Below, piece after piece: positions 1 to 20,800 of a stretch of 64,000 nucleotides of DNA. Location of the stretch: NCBI GenBank assembly GCA_009731375.1, contig BJOX01000275.1, positions 469,305 through 533,304 on the forward strand, in the 5' to 3' direction. Source of the stretch: Paulinella micropora. Taxonomy: Eukaryota > Cercozoa > Imbricatea > Euglyphida. The notes under the pieces were generated by a model that ran no database searches, was not told where the DNA came from, and worked only from the letters and a program-made list of their open reading frames with translations. Every line of letters starts with the position of its first letter. Positions within the stretch are counted from its first letter, which is position 1. Made by a program: the position numbers and the translations under genes.

Positions 1-19
1 TCTCTCTCTCTCTCTCTCG

Positions 20-101
<82 letters not shown>

Positions 102-268
102 TGTGTGTGTATGCATGTATGCATGTATGTATGTATGTATGTATGTATGTATGTATGGATATGTGTGTGTGTGTATGTATGTATGTATGTATTATGTGTG
201 TGTCTTTCTATCTGTCTTTCTATCTTTCTGTCTGTCTTTCTCTCTTGCATCGAATGTTTCTGGCACAG
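1..268. repeat. TC, TGTA and CTTT microsatellite at the end of an intron
   Basis: Simple repeats (TC, then TGTA, then TCTT) run up to an AG acceptor at 267-268, directly before the first recognisable PAN3 exon. I read the stretch as the 3' part of an intron that starts outside the window. Open frames here are repeat translations, not coding sequence. Confidence 0.8.
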
Positions 269-10662
<10,394 letters not shown>

Positions 10663-11254
10663 TTCAGCCCCTCTTTCTTCCGGGCCGTGCAGTTTAATTC
10701 CTGTGCAGCGTAGAAAAGAGTTAGCGTCCGCCTGATCTGCTGGCACCGTGGCCCCATGGTTCGAGTTTACTGCTATGATTTCCTACAACGACATGCCAGA
10801 AGCAAAATCTTGCACCAAAGCCCGATGGTCAGCAACGCTTGTGTTTGAATTTCTACCCGTGAGCAGTTCATGTTGCACATACATCTAGTGAGTAACATCA
10901 TCGACAACCCAGACCGGCCTGTGACTTCCATGGAGGGTTTTCTTACTTTTGGTTAGCACGAACATGCTGACCTTTCAAATGTTAAAATCCTATTGTAAAT
11001 TCAAACTAGCTGTGTTCCTTCCCTCTATTCAATTTATCTGGTTCTCTTCTCTCTGCTATTAATATTAATATTAAACTTATTTTTACGCAAGCACTGTTTT
11101 AATAGACTACTAGCCGGCTAACATTATTAATATCACATAAAATAATGCCGGTTAATATTAATATTAATATCGAAACTTGAAACAACGATATTAGCTGAGC
11201 CTCCGTGCTACTAGTACTATGATTAATAGTAGACTCGGAGGACGGAGCCTACGG
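10663..11254. other. PAN3 downstream region and retroelement 5' flank
   Basis: No gene seen. The first part should hold the PAN3 3' UTR. From 11055 the sequence becomes AT-rich with several TTAATATTAATATT motifs. At 11203-11243 an imperfect palindrome (CCTCCG/CGGAGG outer arms, CTACTA/TAGTAG inner arms) lies just before the LTR. Confidence 0.5.
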
Positions 11255-11502
11255 TGTAGGCATCACCCCCCGGATAGCCGGTAAAAAGTACAGTTTTCTG
11301 GTGTCAGGTGCACCTAGTTTTTTTCCCAGTATTTTCAATATCGTTTGGCCGGATTTGACCTAATGCCATTTTAACCTTGGTCTGTTGCCGTTTTCTTTTC
11401 TGCTTCACTGAGCTAATAATAACGAGACATCATTCTCTTTTGGGGATTTGTGTCTGCTTGTATTACCGATTTTTTATTGAGCTATCTTCGGGGATTGTAA
11501 TA
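11255..11502 (+). repeat. 5' LTR of element A
   Basis: 248 bp, starting TGTAGGCATCACC and ending ATTGTAATA. It aligns along its length with 23778-24029, with some substitutions and small indels. It is preceded by ACGG, which recurs after the 3' LTR. The last-but-one base differs between copies (TA here, CA in the 3' LTR). Confidence 0.92.
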
Positions 11503-11503
11503 T

Positions 11504-11521
11504 TGGAGTCACCAGCACAAG
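11504..11521 (+). promoter_or_regulatory. Probable tRNA primer-binding site of element A
   Basis: One base after the LTR, TGGAGTCACCAGCACAAG starts with TGG as expected for pairing with a tRNA 3' CCA. I cannot name the tRNA. Confidence 0.55.
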
Positions 11522-12271
11522 GCTGATTTCTTTTCTGGCTTGTTTTTGGCACAGCAGAAAGAAAAATTGGACAGACCTATCTCTTCTGAGTAGGTGTTCC
11601 AAAAAACAAATACTCCAGCACATCCCCACACAGCTCTTTTTGCAAAACTAGACATCTAGGCGTTTGTGAGTAGGTGTCTCAGTACCCTCTTCACAGCCTG
11701 TATCGGTGTACTCACAAGGAGGCCAGACACCAGACCTCGTAGCTGTTCTTTTGTTCTCTCTTGAGATAGAGACAGAGTAGGTCAACAGACGTACAAACAA
11801 ACACTCACAGTTACAAACAAACTTGAAGGACACGAGCGTAGTACTCTACCTTTCAAGTCTGTGCACTTTGTTACCTCTCAAACCACACACATCAGAGTAT
11901 TTTTGCAAATCTCTGACTGTCTTTCGACTAATAGGTCTGAACAAGTGTCAGACGACAGTCGACTTCTCAAGGAGTGCTTCTCTAGCCTCTTTGACATTAT
12001 CTGTACATAGGTCCTCGTACCTCATAACAGATACAACAACAAAAAGAGAAAAAGAAAAGAGGAGTGGAGAAGGAGATCAAATTTTCAGAGAAAGTCGTAC
12101 AGATTACTTCTTTCTCACAAAAAAAAAAAAAAAAAACACATAAGACATAGAGGTGAGACGCTCTCTCTCTATACTGTCTTTTCGTTTTTTCTCTCTATTC
12201 GTTCCTCATAGACGAACAGAGCAATTACTGGGTAGAAACAACTCTGTCTCATCCGTATTCCTTCAGCATCC
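11522..12271 (+). other. Leader of element A
   Basis: About 750 bp between primer site and Gag start, without a convincing ORF. It includes a 19-base A run at about 12119-12137. It probably holds the 5' UTR and packaging sequences; this is inference. Confidence 0.5.
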
Positions 12272-14782
12272 ATGTCTACTAGGTCTGAAGACTGGCAGGA
12301 AGGAGGGGGGGAGAGTGAGCGAACCCCAGGAAACGAAGAGGAGTTCGTTGACTCTCATGCAGAAGGAGGAGATCTGGCACCTTCCTTTGACACAGGAGGA
12401 GCAGAGAATCAATTTTTTACTGCGCCTTCCTTTGACACAGGAGGAGCAGAGGAAGTCGAGGAGGAGCAGAAGGGAGGAGAGGAAGCGAGGTTTGTGGCCG
12501 AATATGGCAAACTAAGTAAGAAGGAGTTTGAGGAGAAGAAAGGGAAGGATGAGGCCTATAAATGGCTATACATTCCCCAAGAAATGCGATGGGGACAACC
12601 CTTGAAGAAGGAGGACATCTGTTACCCTCTCCCAAGGCAAGCTCTGCCTCTGGCAGAATTCCTCAGAGACGACGGTGCACAGTTACAGGTGCAACATGTC
12701 TCATTTGGGGACAATATGTCTTTACTGGAGCTACTCGACCTCTCATGGACAGTGTTTGAGTGTGCTATACTCTTTGAGTACCAGACTGGAAAGACTGTGC
12801 TGCCATGGAACACAAGAGCACTGGCTAGGTTGCTCGATCCTGGTCAGGACATTGATTCAATAAAGAGAGTGGAAAAGGAGTTTAAGTTCAGGAATCCAAA
12901 AGGACAGATCAATGTCATGGATGTGTCTCTGAAACTTATGGAGGCCAAGTTAGTGGACCTGGGTAAACTCCAACACACCCAGTTTGGCAGGGACCTTCAC
13001 CCGGCCCTGAGGGAAATAGAAGGCGAAGCTGGAGGGGTGACGAGGATGAAGAAGCTGCATGCGGCCTTGGTGAAGGATGACGCATGGAAGAGGTGGGTCT
13101 TCACGAAGGATCATACGATCTTGGAGGGGACGGCCGCACCACCCCCCACCAATAAAGCGGGAGAGAAGGAGTTGGCGGAGAAGGCCTTGTTCCTTCGGAA
13201 GGCAGCTGAGATCCTGTCTTTTTTTCATCATGCCCAAGAGCTGTATATCAAAGAGCTAGCGGCTGAGAAAGAAAAGAAGGAGATGGAGGCAAAGATTGCA
13301 TTAGCCAAGGCGGCGGGAACAAAGGGACCGAAATATTCCTCTGGATCTTATATGGCTCCCTCGGGCCGCTCCGCCCCGTCAGCCCACACAGCCCCTTCGG
13401 CCCCTGCGACTAGCTCAGCGCCTACCACTGTTATTGTCAACAGTAATGACAAAAAGGACAGACAGGCTATCATACAGGCCTTCCAAAAATATACAAAGTC
13501 CGATGCCACTGCTCTGACGCTGTATGCAGAGACAGCGAGTCAGAAGGACACGGATGCGAACCTTCGAGACAAGCTCAGAAGAATTGATGCTTGTATGAAG
13601 CAGCATCCAACGGACGAAACACAGGAGTATGAGGCGTTGTACACCTTGTTGGACCCATCAATCATCACACAAGGGTTTGATGTTGGGGAGTACAAGGCGA
13701 TGAGAGCGGTAGAGGTGGCGGCTAGGAGAGCAGCCTCAGACCTGCAATGCACGGTGCCAGTTGCCGTCCTCTTGCAATACTTTAAAACTCATGGGTATCA
13801 GCACCTGTGCACTGGTACTTTGATTGGGTTTGAGATTTTTCAAGAGGTGAACGAAGGGCTGGGCATTGGCACGAGGTTGGCAGCGATCCTCACTGAGGTC
13901 AGCGCCAAGTACGGGCTCTTTTATAGCCGGAAGTCTATCATTTTGTACTTCCTGAGTGCTTTGTGTACACGACACCCGAGCAAGCTCGCAAGGATCATAC
14001 AGTCCTGTCCGACCTTCACGGCGGTGAAGACGGCGGATTTTTTAGAAACGAATATATACGAGAGGACTATAGCGGCTACTCCGCCGGGCGACCTGTTCAA
14101 GGAGGTGCTCGACGCGTGTTCCGAATTGGATACGGCCACCGAGTCATTCTCCAGTGCCGCGACACAGGGGGCTGGAGGTGCTCAAGCAGCACATGCAACT
14201 CGAACGGCAGGTCTCAAGAGGGGGAGAGATGAGCCGACGCCGTGCTACCGCTATTTTTCATACATGGCGTGTAAGCATGAGGCACAGAAAGGAGTAGGCA
14301 ATTGCCTCTTCAGCCACGACTCTCTTGATGATAGGCAGCGAAATCTTTTCCTTAGAGAGCTCGAAGGCATGAAAAAGACCATGTACGCCATGTACAAGAA
14401 GGAGTTGGAGGAGGGGAGGTGGAATGCGAATATGGTCTCGGATGCGGAGTTCCGGGAGGCCATCATTTACTTCCTTGACAGAATGAAGAGAAGGGAGAAG
14501 AGAGAGACATCGGGCCGATCAAAGGCGCCGACTAGAGGAGGAGGAGAGACGAGAGGATCGTCACGAGGGTCCCGAGGGACACCAAGAGGGGCGGCACCAC
14601 GAGGACGAGGCTTTCGTGGAAGGGGAGGACGGACCCCAGCGCGCCCTCCCAGAGGACACGGATACTGGAATTATAGCACCAGTTCCAGCTCCAACTACCC
14701 CCAGCAAGCTTATACCGCTACGGAGGGGGGACGTCAAGACGAAGACACCGGCTCAGGTGAGCGTGTTGTCGTCGTAGACTGA
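12272..14782 (+). CDS. Gag-like protein of element A with CCCH finger and RGG tail
   Basis: 836 residues. The N-terminus is acidic and contains a short direct repeat (PSFDTGGAE twice). The middle is helical with no family I can name. A Cys/His cluster near residues 657-685 (C-x8-C-x10-C-x3-H) resembles a CCCH zinc finger with an enlarged loop, replacing the CCHC knuckle usual in Gag. It is followed by an Arg/Gly-rich stretch near 757-795 (GRGFRGRGGRTPARPPRG), a probable RNA-binding tail. The Gag call rests on position (first ORF after the LTR, directly before Pol) and on these nucleic-acid-binding features. It ends in UGA with Pol in the same frame. Confidence 0.8.
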   Translation: MSTRSEDWQEGGGESERTPGNEEEFVDSHAEGGDLAPSFDTGGAENQFFTAPSFDTGGAEEVEEEQKGGEEARFVAEYGKLSKKEFEEKKGKDEAYKWLYIPQEMRWGQPLKKEDICYPLPRQALPLAEFLRDDGAQLQVQHVSFGDNMSLLELLDLSWTVFECAILFEYQTGKTVLPWNTRALARLLDPGQDIDSIKRVEKEFKFRNPKGQINVMDVSLKLMEAKLVDLGKLQHTQFGRDLHPALREIEGEAGGVTRMKKLHAALVKDDAWKRWVFTKDHTILEGTAAPPPTNKAGEKELAEKALFLRKAAEILSFFHHAQELYIKELAAEKEKKEMEAKIALAKAAGTKGPKYSSGSYMAPSGRSAPSAHTAPSAPATSSAPTTVIVNSNDKKDRQAIIQAFQKYTKSDATALTLYAETASQKDTDANLRDKLRRIDACMKQHPTDETQEYEALYTLLDPSIITQGFDVGEYKAMRAVEVAARRAASDLQCTVPVAVLLQYFKTHGYQHLCTGTLIGFEIFQEVNEGLGIGTRLAAILTEVSAKYGLFYSRKSIILYFLSALCTRHPSKLARIIQSCPTFTAVKTADFLETNIYERTIAATPPGDLFKEVLDACSELDTATESFSSAATQGAGGAQAAHATRTAGLKRGRDEPTPCYRYFSYMACKHEAQKGVGNCLFSHDSLDDRQRNLFLRELEGMKKTMYAMYKKELEEGRWNANMVSDAEFREAIIYFLDRMKRREKRETSGRSKAPTRGGGETRGSSRGSRGTPRGAAPRGRGFRGRGGRTPARPPRGHGYWNYSTSSSSNYPQQAYTATEGGRQDEDTGSGERVVVVD

Positions 14783-14785
14783 CGG
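14780..14785 (+). promoter_or_regulatory. Possible stop-codon readthrough site (UGA CGG) between Gag and Pol
   Basis: Gag ends in TGA followed at once by CGG. The frame then stays open for 25 codons to the Pol ATG at 14858 and through all of Pol. UGA-CGG is one of the contexts known to allow readthrough in plant viruses. Readthrough here is an inference; reinitiation at 14858 is the alternative. Confidence 0.5.
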
Positions 14786-14857
14786 GAGGAGAAGAGAGAG
14801 GAAAAGAAGAGAGAGAAGGAGATAAAAACTGTTCTTTTTAATCCGACAGTCACAGTT

Positions 14858-17800
14858 ATGCCTACTGTTGATGAACAGGATACGAACGGTTCCGTTCCTC
14901 CCAGACGTGAAGGTGAAGGCACACAGCCTCACAAGCCTCAAGGTAAGCACTTGCTAGTTCATCCTTCGAGAGCTAATATGATAAATGATGCGAATAGGAA
15001 GGCGAAGAAGGCGATGGAGGAGAGGAAGCCGAAACCAAAGGCTAGGTCTTCTCCTACGAAGAAGCAGCGGACCGTACCCCCGCCAAAGGACTCAATAGTC
15101 TCTGCTATAGACACGAGTACACTCGGTGTACCAGACTCTGTCCAAAAGACACTCGAGATACCGGAAGCCCCGGAGACTCAAGAAGTTAAGTTGGCGGAAA
15201 AGGGGGGAGAACGAGAAGAGGACAAGGAACTTGAGCTTAGACTCAAAACCCTAGAACGAAAAATTCATGTGCTAGCGGCTAGTTTACATAGACCAGACGC
15301 GCTATGCTACACTGACCTCTTTTGTGAAACTTTACAAACCACATTAAAAGTTGGTAATGATACGATGGCGAATATTAATATTGTCGGCCAGAAGTTTTTG
15401 AATAGTCACCGGACATGGGTGGACAAAAACATTAGAAAAACAAAGGGGACCCTAAAAGGGGTAGGCAGCCGTACGGAAATTACGGGCATCGTCACATTAA
15501 TTTTCAAATTGAAATCCGGTCGAGTATATCGTGCGGACCTCTATGTTGTCCCCGATTACCACGGTTCAATCCTGCTGTCGTATGACCAATTGGCTACGAT
15601 GGGGGCTGTGATCGATTGCGCCGCACGGCGGGTGATTTATGGAGTGAAGAATGGAGAGGAGGAGGATATTAATCCGATGACTGCTACTGACTCATACGAG
15701 GCTTTTGAGCTGAGTCTAGCAACGGAGAGGAAAAAGTTGGCCTTCGTACATGAGGCAACTGAAGCCTATGTACACCCCTATGTCACAGTGCCGGAGGAAC
15801 TGACCTGGACCGACAATTGGGAGACGGAGATGCAGGCGTATACGGTTACGATTCCCGCATGGGACAGAAAGTCTATTGATGACTTAGTCGTAGCGCGTAA
15901 TGAGGAGATAATATGTGTTGCGAAACAGTGCCCGTCGTTGGCCAGATTCGCAGAAGGTGGCGGGGCAGATGTCCATATTACTAATGGCTACTGTTACCAT
16001 GCGAAGGTGTCAGATGAGAAGAGAGAGGCGTTTGTGCCAAGGAGGAAGGGGCGTATCCCCGATACTCCAGCGGATGACATTAAAACTTTTATCACGAACT
16101 TTTGGGGCGATGTGCCTACCTGGCCGCGCTCATTAACTGAAGTGAAAAAGTGTCTACGGACTCTATTTGAGAGTAACAAGCCGTATACTGTCATTCTGCC
16201 ATACAATGAGAAGGCGATCTGGGCACAGGAGATAAGGGACCGGCTTATTGATCATCCTATACCTGTTCCTTCTCGCAAGCAACAGTTAGTGGTGGCTTGT
16301 CGACTCGGGTCTCGGGAGCAGAGCAGTGCATACAAGCAAAAGCTCAGAGCCCAGGACAAGTTGAAATTGATACCTCAAGCTTTCACATGCTTTGATGGTT
16401 TCTACACCCGTAAGGCTCCGATACAATACGCGAACCTTATTGATATGCTTGTCGGGCTGGGTCATGATGATGAGCCGGACACAGTCACGTATGAAAGAAC
16501 GGGACTAGACGATTTGTCCGAGGAAGATTTGAGTTTGGAGGAGGACTTAGCGCCCCTCAAGGAGCATAAGAAGATGTCGGAGGAAGATTTCCAAGCGGCG
16601 GCGCGGAAAATTTTAGAAGAAGGAGTGGGTTCGGAGAGAGAGAAGGCGTTTCTCAAAGCTAAGATGGAGGCGTACAGAGAAATTTTCGACCCTCCTCGGG
16701 CAGGTGGTGTAAAGTCGGATGACTTCACTGCTGTCATTTACAAGATACCGGGTGCGGAGCCATCTCCGGCACCACGGAGGGCAAATTTGAGCATACATGA
16801 GGCAAAAATAGCGGAGGAGAATGTGAGACAGTTGCTCGATGAGGACTTTATTGAGAGATCTACATCTCCAATTGTCTCTCAACCGAAAATCGTCCCTAAG
16901 CCAGGAGGAGAATGGCGCTTGACGATCAATTATGCCCGTGTGAATAAGGTGCTAGAGGAAGAGAGAAATCCTCTGCCGACCTTAGAAGAAGGCAGAAGGG
17001 TGCTGCGGAATGCTAAATTCTATTCGGTCATTGACCTTAAGAACGGCTTCTGGCAGATACCACTGGACGAGAAATCCAGATGGCTGACTGCATTCGTTGT
17101 GGGTATGGAAATATACCAGTGGAAGGTGCTTCCAATGGGACTCAAACAGGCCCCGGGGCTCTTTCAGAAGGCGATGCAGAAGATGTTGAGCGGTCAATAT
17201 GACGACCAGTCGGAGGATGGTTTTATGAGAAGGAGAGGACAGAAGGCGGGAGAATATGCATTTTGTTACATCGATGACATCATCGTATACTCTAACACAA
17301 TGGAAGAGCATATCGATCACTTGTCAGATGTCTTCAGGCGCATCGGAGCTTTTGGCCTGAAATGCAACCTAAAGAAATGTCAGCTTGCCAGGACAAGTGT
17401 GACGTATTTGGGTTACGAGATTTCTCATAATAGGGTCTCGATATCGCGCGAAAAGAGGGAGGAGATCATGAGTAGACAGTTGCCAAAGAATCGCACGGAG
17501 TTACACTCTTTTCTTGCGATGGCACAGTACTACAGCCAGTTCATACCCGATTGGGGTGCAACTCGGGCTAAGCTGGAGAAGATGATTGATTTTGGAGACT
17601 TTGAGAAGTGGGATGAGGAGGCTTTGCAGGCGTTTAATACGCTCAAAGATATCATTTATAAAGATCCCAAGGACGGCGGATTAGTACTTATGATGCCCGA
17701 CTTTACGAAACCGTTCGTAGTCGACACGGATGCATCTAAGTTTGCGATTGGCGCGGTGCTGCAACAGGAAGATGAGGAGAAAAAGTTGCGCCCGATCATG

Positions 17801-20800
17801 TTTATTAGTAGAAAGCTGTGTGCGGCGGAGCGAAATTACTGCACGCGACAGAGGGAGGCGTTGGCAGTAGTATGGGCTCTCAAGAGGCTCAGAGAATACT
17901 TGTGGGGAGGACCTCTATTCACGGTTAGGACCGATCATCACAACCTTCTTTGGTTGATGAATCATGAACAAACCGGCCGTTTGGCGCGGTGGCAAGCTTT
18001 CTTGTCATGTTTCAATTTCACGATGGTCTACTTACCGGGAAAGCGAAACGTAGTCGCTGATAGCCTTTCCAGGCTAGAGTTTCAGTCGGAGGTGTCGGCT
18101 CTCGTATCATCAGTGGAGATGATGGACCTGTCCACGGACAAGGTATACGAGGTGAGCCACATAGAGGCGATGCAGATGGCAAGAGGCGTTCGTTATGACC
18201 GCACGGGTCTACGATATAGTCCTCAAGGCCCGGAGCATGGCATATGCTGTGAGGCGCATGTTCTCGAAGACGCTGAGTGGTCTTATGAGGCATACGAGAA
18301 CGCGAAGGCGAATATAAAAGAAGAGGAGGAGACGACTGAGGTCTGTACTGAACCTCCACAGGAAAATCGAAGCGAGCTTGATGAAGACCCGGAAAGGGTA
18401 GGAGTAAGGTTGGAGGACGGTACTATTCATATCGCCTCGCCTACCGCGTGGAGGCAGCAACAGGCGACGGATCCGGAGTTCAAGGAGCTCATAACGTTAT
18501 ACAAGAACCCTAATGAGCTTAAAAAGACTCCACAGATCAAAGATCAGATGAAGGAGATGGCGTGGAGAGATGGGCTATTGTGGTACAAGGGCCAGCATGG
18601 CAAATTTGCATCACAGCCTGACAAATGGACTCTCTGGGTACCAGAGAAGTTGAGGCGCTTTATATATGTCGCAGCCCATAACTGCCCCTTACTGGCACAT
18701 CCGGGTCGACAAAGAACTCATTGGTTCATAGCGAGGCGATTTTGGTGGAAAGGGATGAAGGAGGAGATAGACAGGGAAGTGGACGCATGCATCCCATGCA
18801 AAACCACAAAGACACCGCTGAAGGCGAACTTTGGCCTGATCGGTACATTCCCGTTACTCGCCGGGATGTTTGAATTTTTACACATCGATCATGTGGGACC
18901 TTTCCCCGAATCGGCAGAAGGGTACAGATACCTTCTTACCGCAATAGATCGAGCCACCAATTATGTCTGGGTTGTTCCTGTTNNNNNNNNNNTGGGTACG
19001 GAGAGAGAGAAGGAGCTTCTCAAAGCTAAGATGGAGGCGTACAGAGAAATTTTCGACCCTCCTCGGGCAGGTGGTGTAAAGTCGGAGGACTTCACTGCTG
19101 TCATTTACAAGATACCGGGTGCGGAGCCAACTCCGGCACCGCGGAGGGCAAATTTGAGCATACATGAGGGAAAAATAGCGGAGGAGAACGTGAGACAGTT
19201 GCTCAATGAGGACTTTATTGAGAGATCTACATCTCCAATTGTCTCTCAACCGAAAATCGTCCCCAAGCCAGGAGGAGAATGGCGTTTGATGATCAATTAT
19301 GCCCGTGTGAATAAGGTGCTAGAGGAAGAGAGAAATCCTCTGCCGACCTTAGAAGAAGGCAGAAGGGTGCTGCGGAATGCTAAATTCTATTCGGTCATTG
19401 ACCTTAAGAACGGCTTCTGGCAGATACCACTGGACGAGAAATCCAGATGGCTGACTGCATTCGTTGTGGGTATGGAAATATACCAGTGGAAGGTGCTTCC
19501 AATGGGACTCAAACAGGCCCCGGGGCTCTTTCAGAAGGCGATGCAGAAGATGTTGAGCGGTCAATATGACGACCAGTCGGAGGATGGTTTTATGAGAAGG
19601 AGAGGACAGAAGGCGGGAGAATATGCATTTTGTTACATCGATGACATCATCGTATACTCTAACACAATGGAAGAGCATATCGATCACTTGTCAGATGTCT
19701 TCAGGCGCATCGGAGCATTTGGCCTGAAATGCAACCTAAAGAAATGTCAGCTTGCCAGGACAAGTGTGACGTATTTGGGTTACGAGATTTCTCATAATAG
19801 GGTCTCGATATCGCGCGAGAAGAGGGAGGAGATCATGAGTAGACAGTTGCCAAAGAATCGCACAGAGTTACACTCTTTTCTTGCGATGGCACAGTACTAC
19901 AGCCAGTTCATACCCGATTGGGGTGCAACTCGGGCTAAGCTGGAGAAGATGATTGATTTTGGAGACTTTGAGAAGTGGGATGAGGAGGCTTTGCAGGCGT
20001 TTAATACGCTCAAAGATATCATTTATAAAGATCCCAAGGACGGCGGATTAGTACTTATGATGCCCGACTTTACGAAACCGTTCGTAATCGACACGGATGC
20101 ATCTAAGTTTGCGATTGGCGCGGTGCTGCAACAGGAAGATGAGGAGAAAAAGTTGCGCCCGATCATGTTTATTAGTAGAAAGCTGTGTGCGGCGGAGCGA
20201 AATTACTGCACGCGACAGAGGGAGGCGTTGGCAGTAGTATGGGCTCTCAAGAGGCTCAGAGAATACTTGTGGGGAGGACCTCTATTCACGGTTAGGACCG
20301 ATCATCACAACCTTCTTTGGTTGATGAATCATGAACAAACCGGCCGTTTGGCGCGGTGGCAAGCTTTCTTGTCATGTTTCAATTTCACGATGGTCTACTT
20401 ACCGGGAAAGCGAAACGTAGTCGCTGATAGCCTTTCCAGGCTAGAGTTTCAGTCGGAGGTGTCGGCTCTCGTATCATCAGTGGAGATGATGGACCTGTCC
20501 ACGGACAAGGTATACGAGGTGAGCCACATAGAGGCGATGCAGATGGCAAGAGGCGTTCGTTATGACCGCACGGGTCTACGATATAGTCCTCAAGGCCCGG
20601 AGCATGGCATATGCTGTGAGGCGCATGTTCTCGAAGACGCTGAGTGGTCTTATGAGGCATACGAGAACGCGAAGGCGAATATAAAAGAAGAGGAGGAGAC
20701 GACTGAGGTCTGTACTGAACCTCCACAGGAAAATCGAAGCGAGCTTGATGAAGACCCGGAAAGGGTAGGAGTAAGGTTGGAGGACGGTACTATTCATATC

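Noticed and set aside
101-268. Start codon at 101 for the frame leading into the PAN3 exon
   Set aside because: The first 56 codons translate TGTA and TCTT repeats; an acceptor AG at 267-268 precedes the conserved sequence, so this is intron.
14780-14782. UGA reassigned to an amino acid
   Set aside because: PAN3 and the coiled-coil gene both end in TGA at the expected family or repeat end, and no internal TGA is needed in any host exon.
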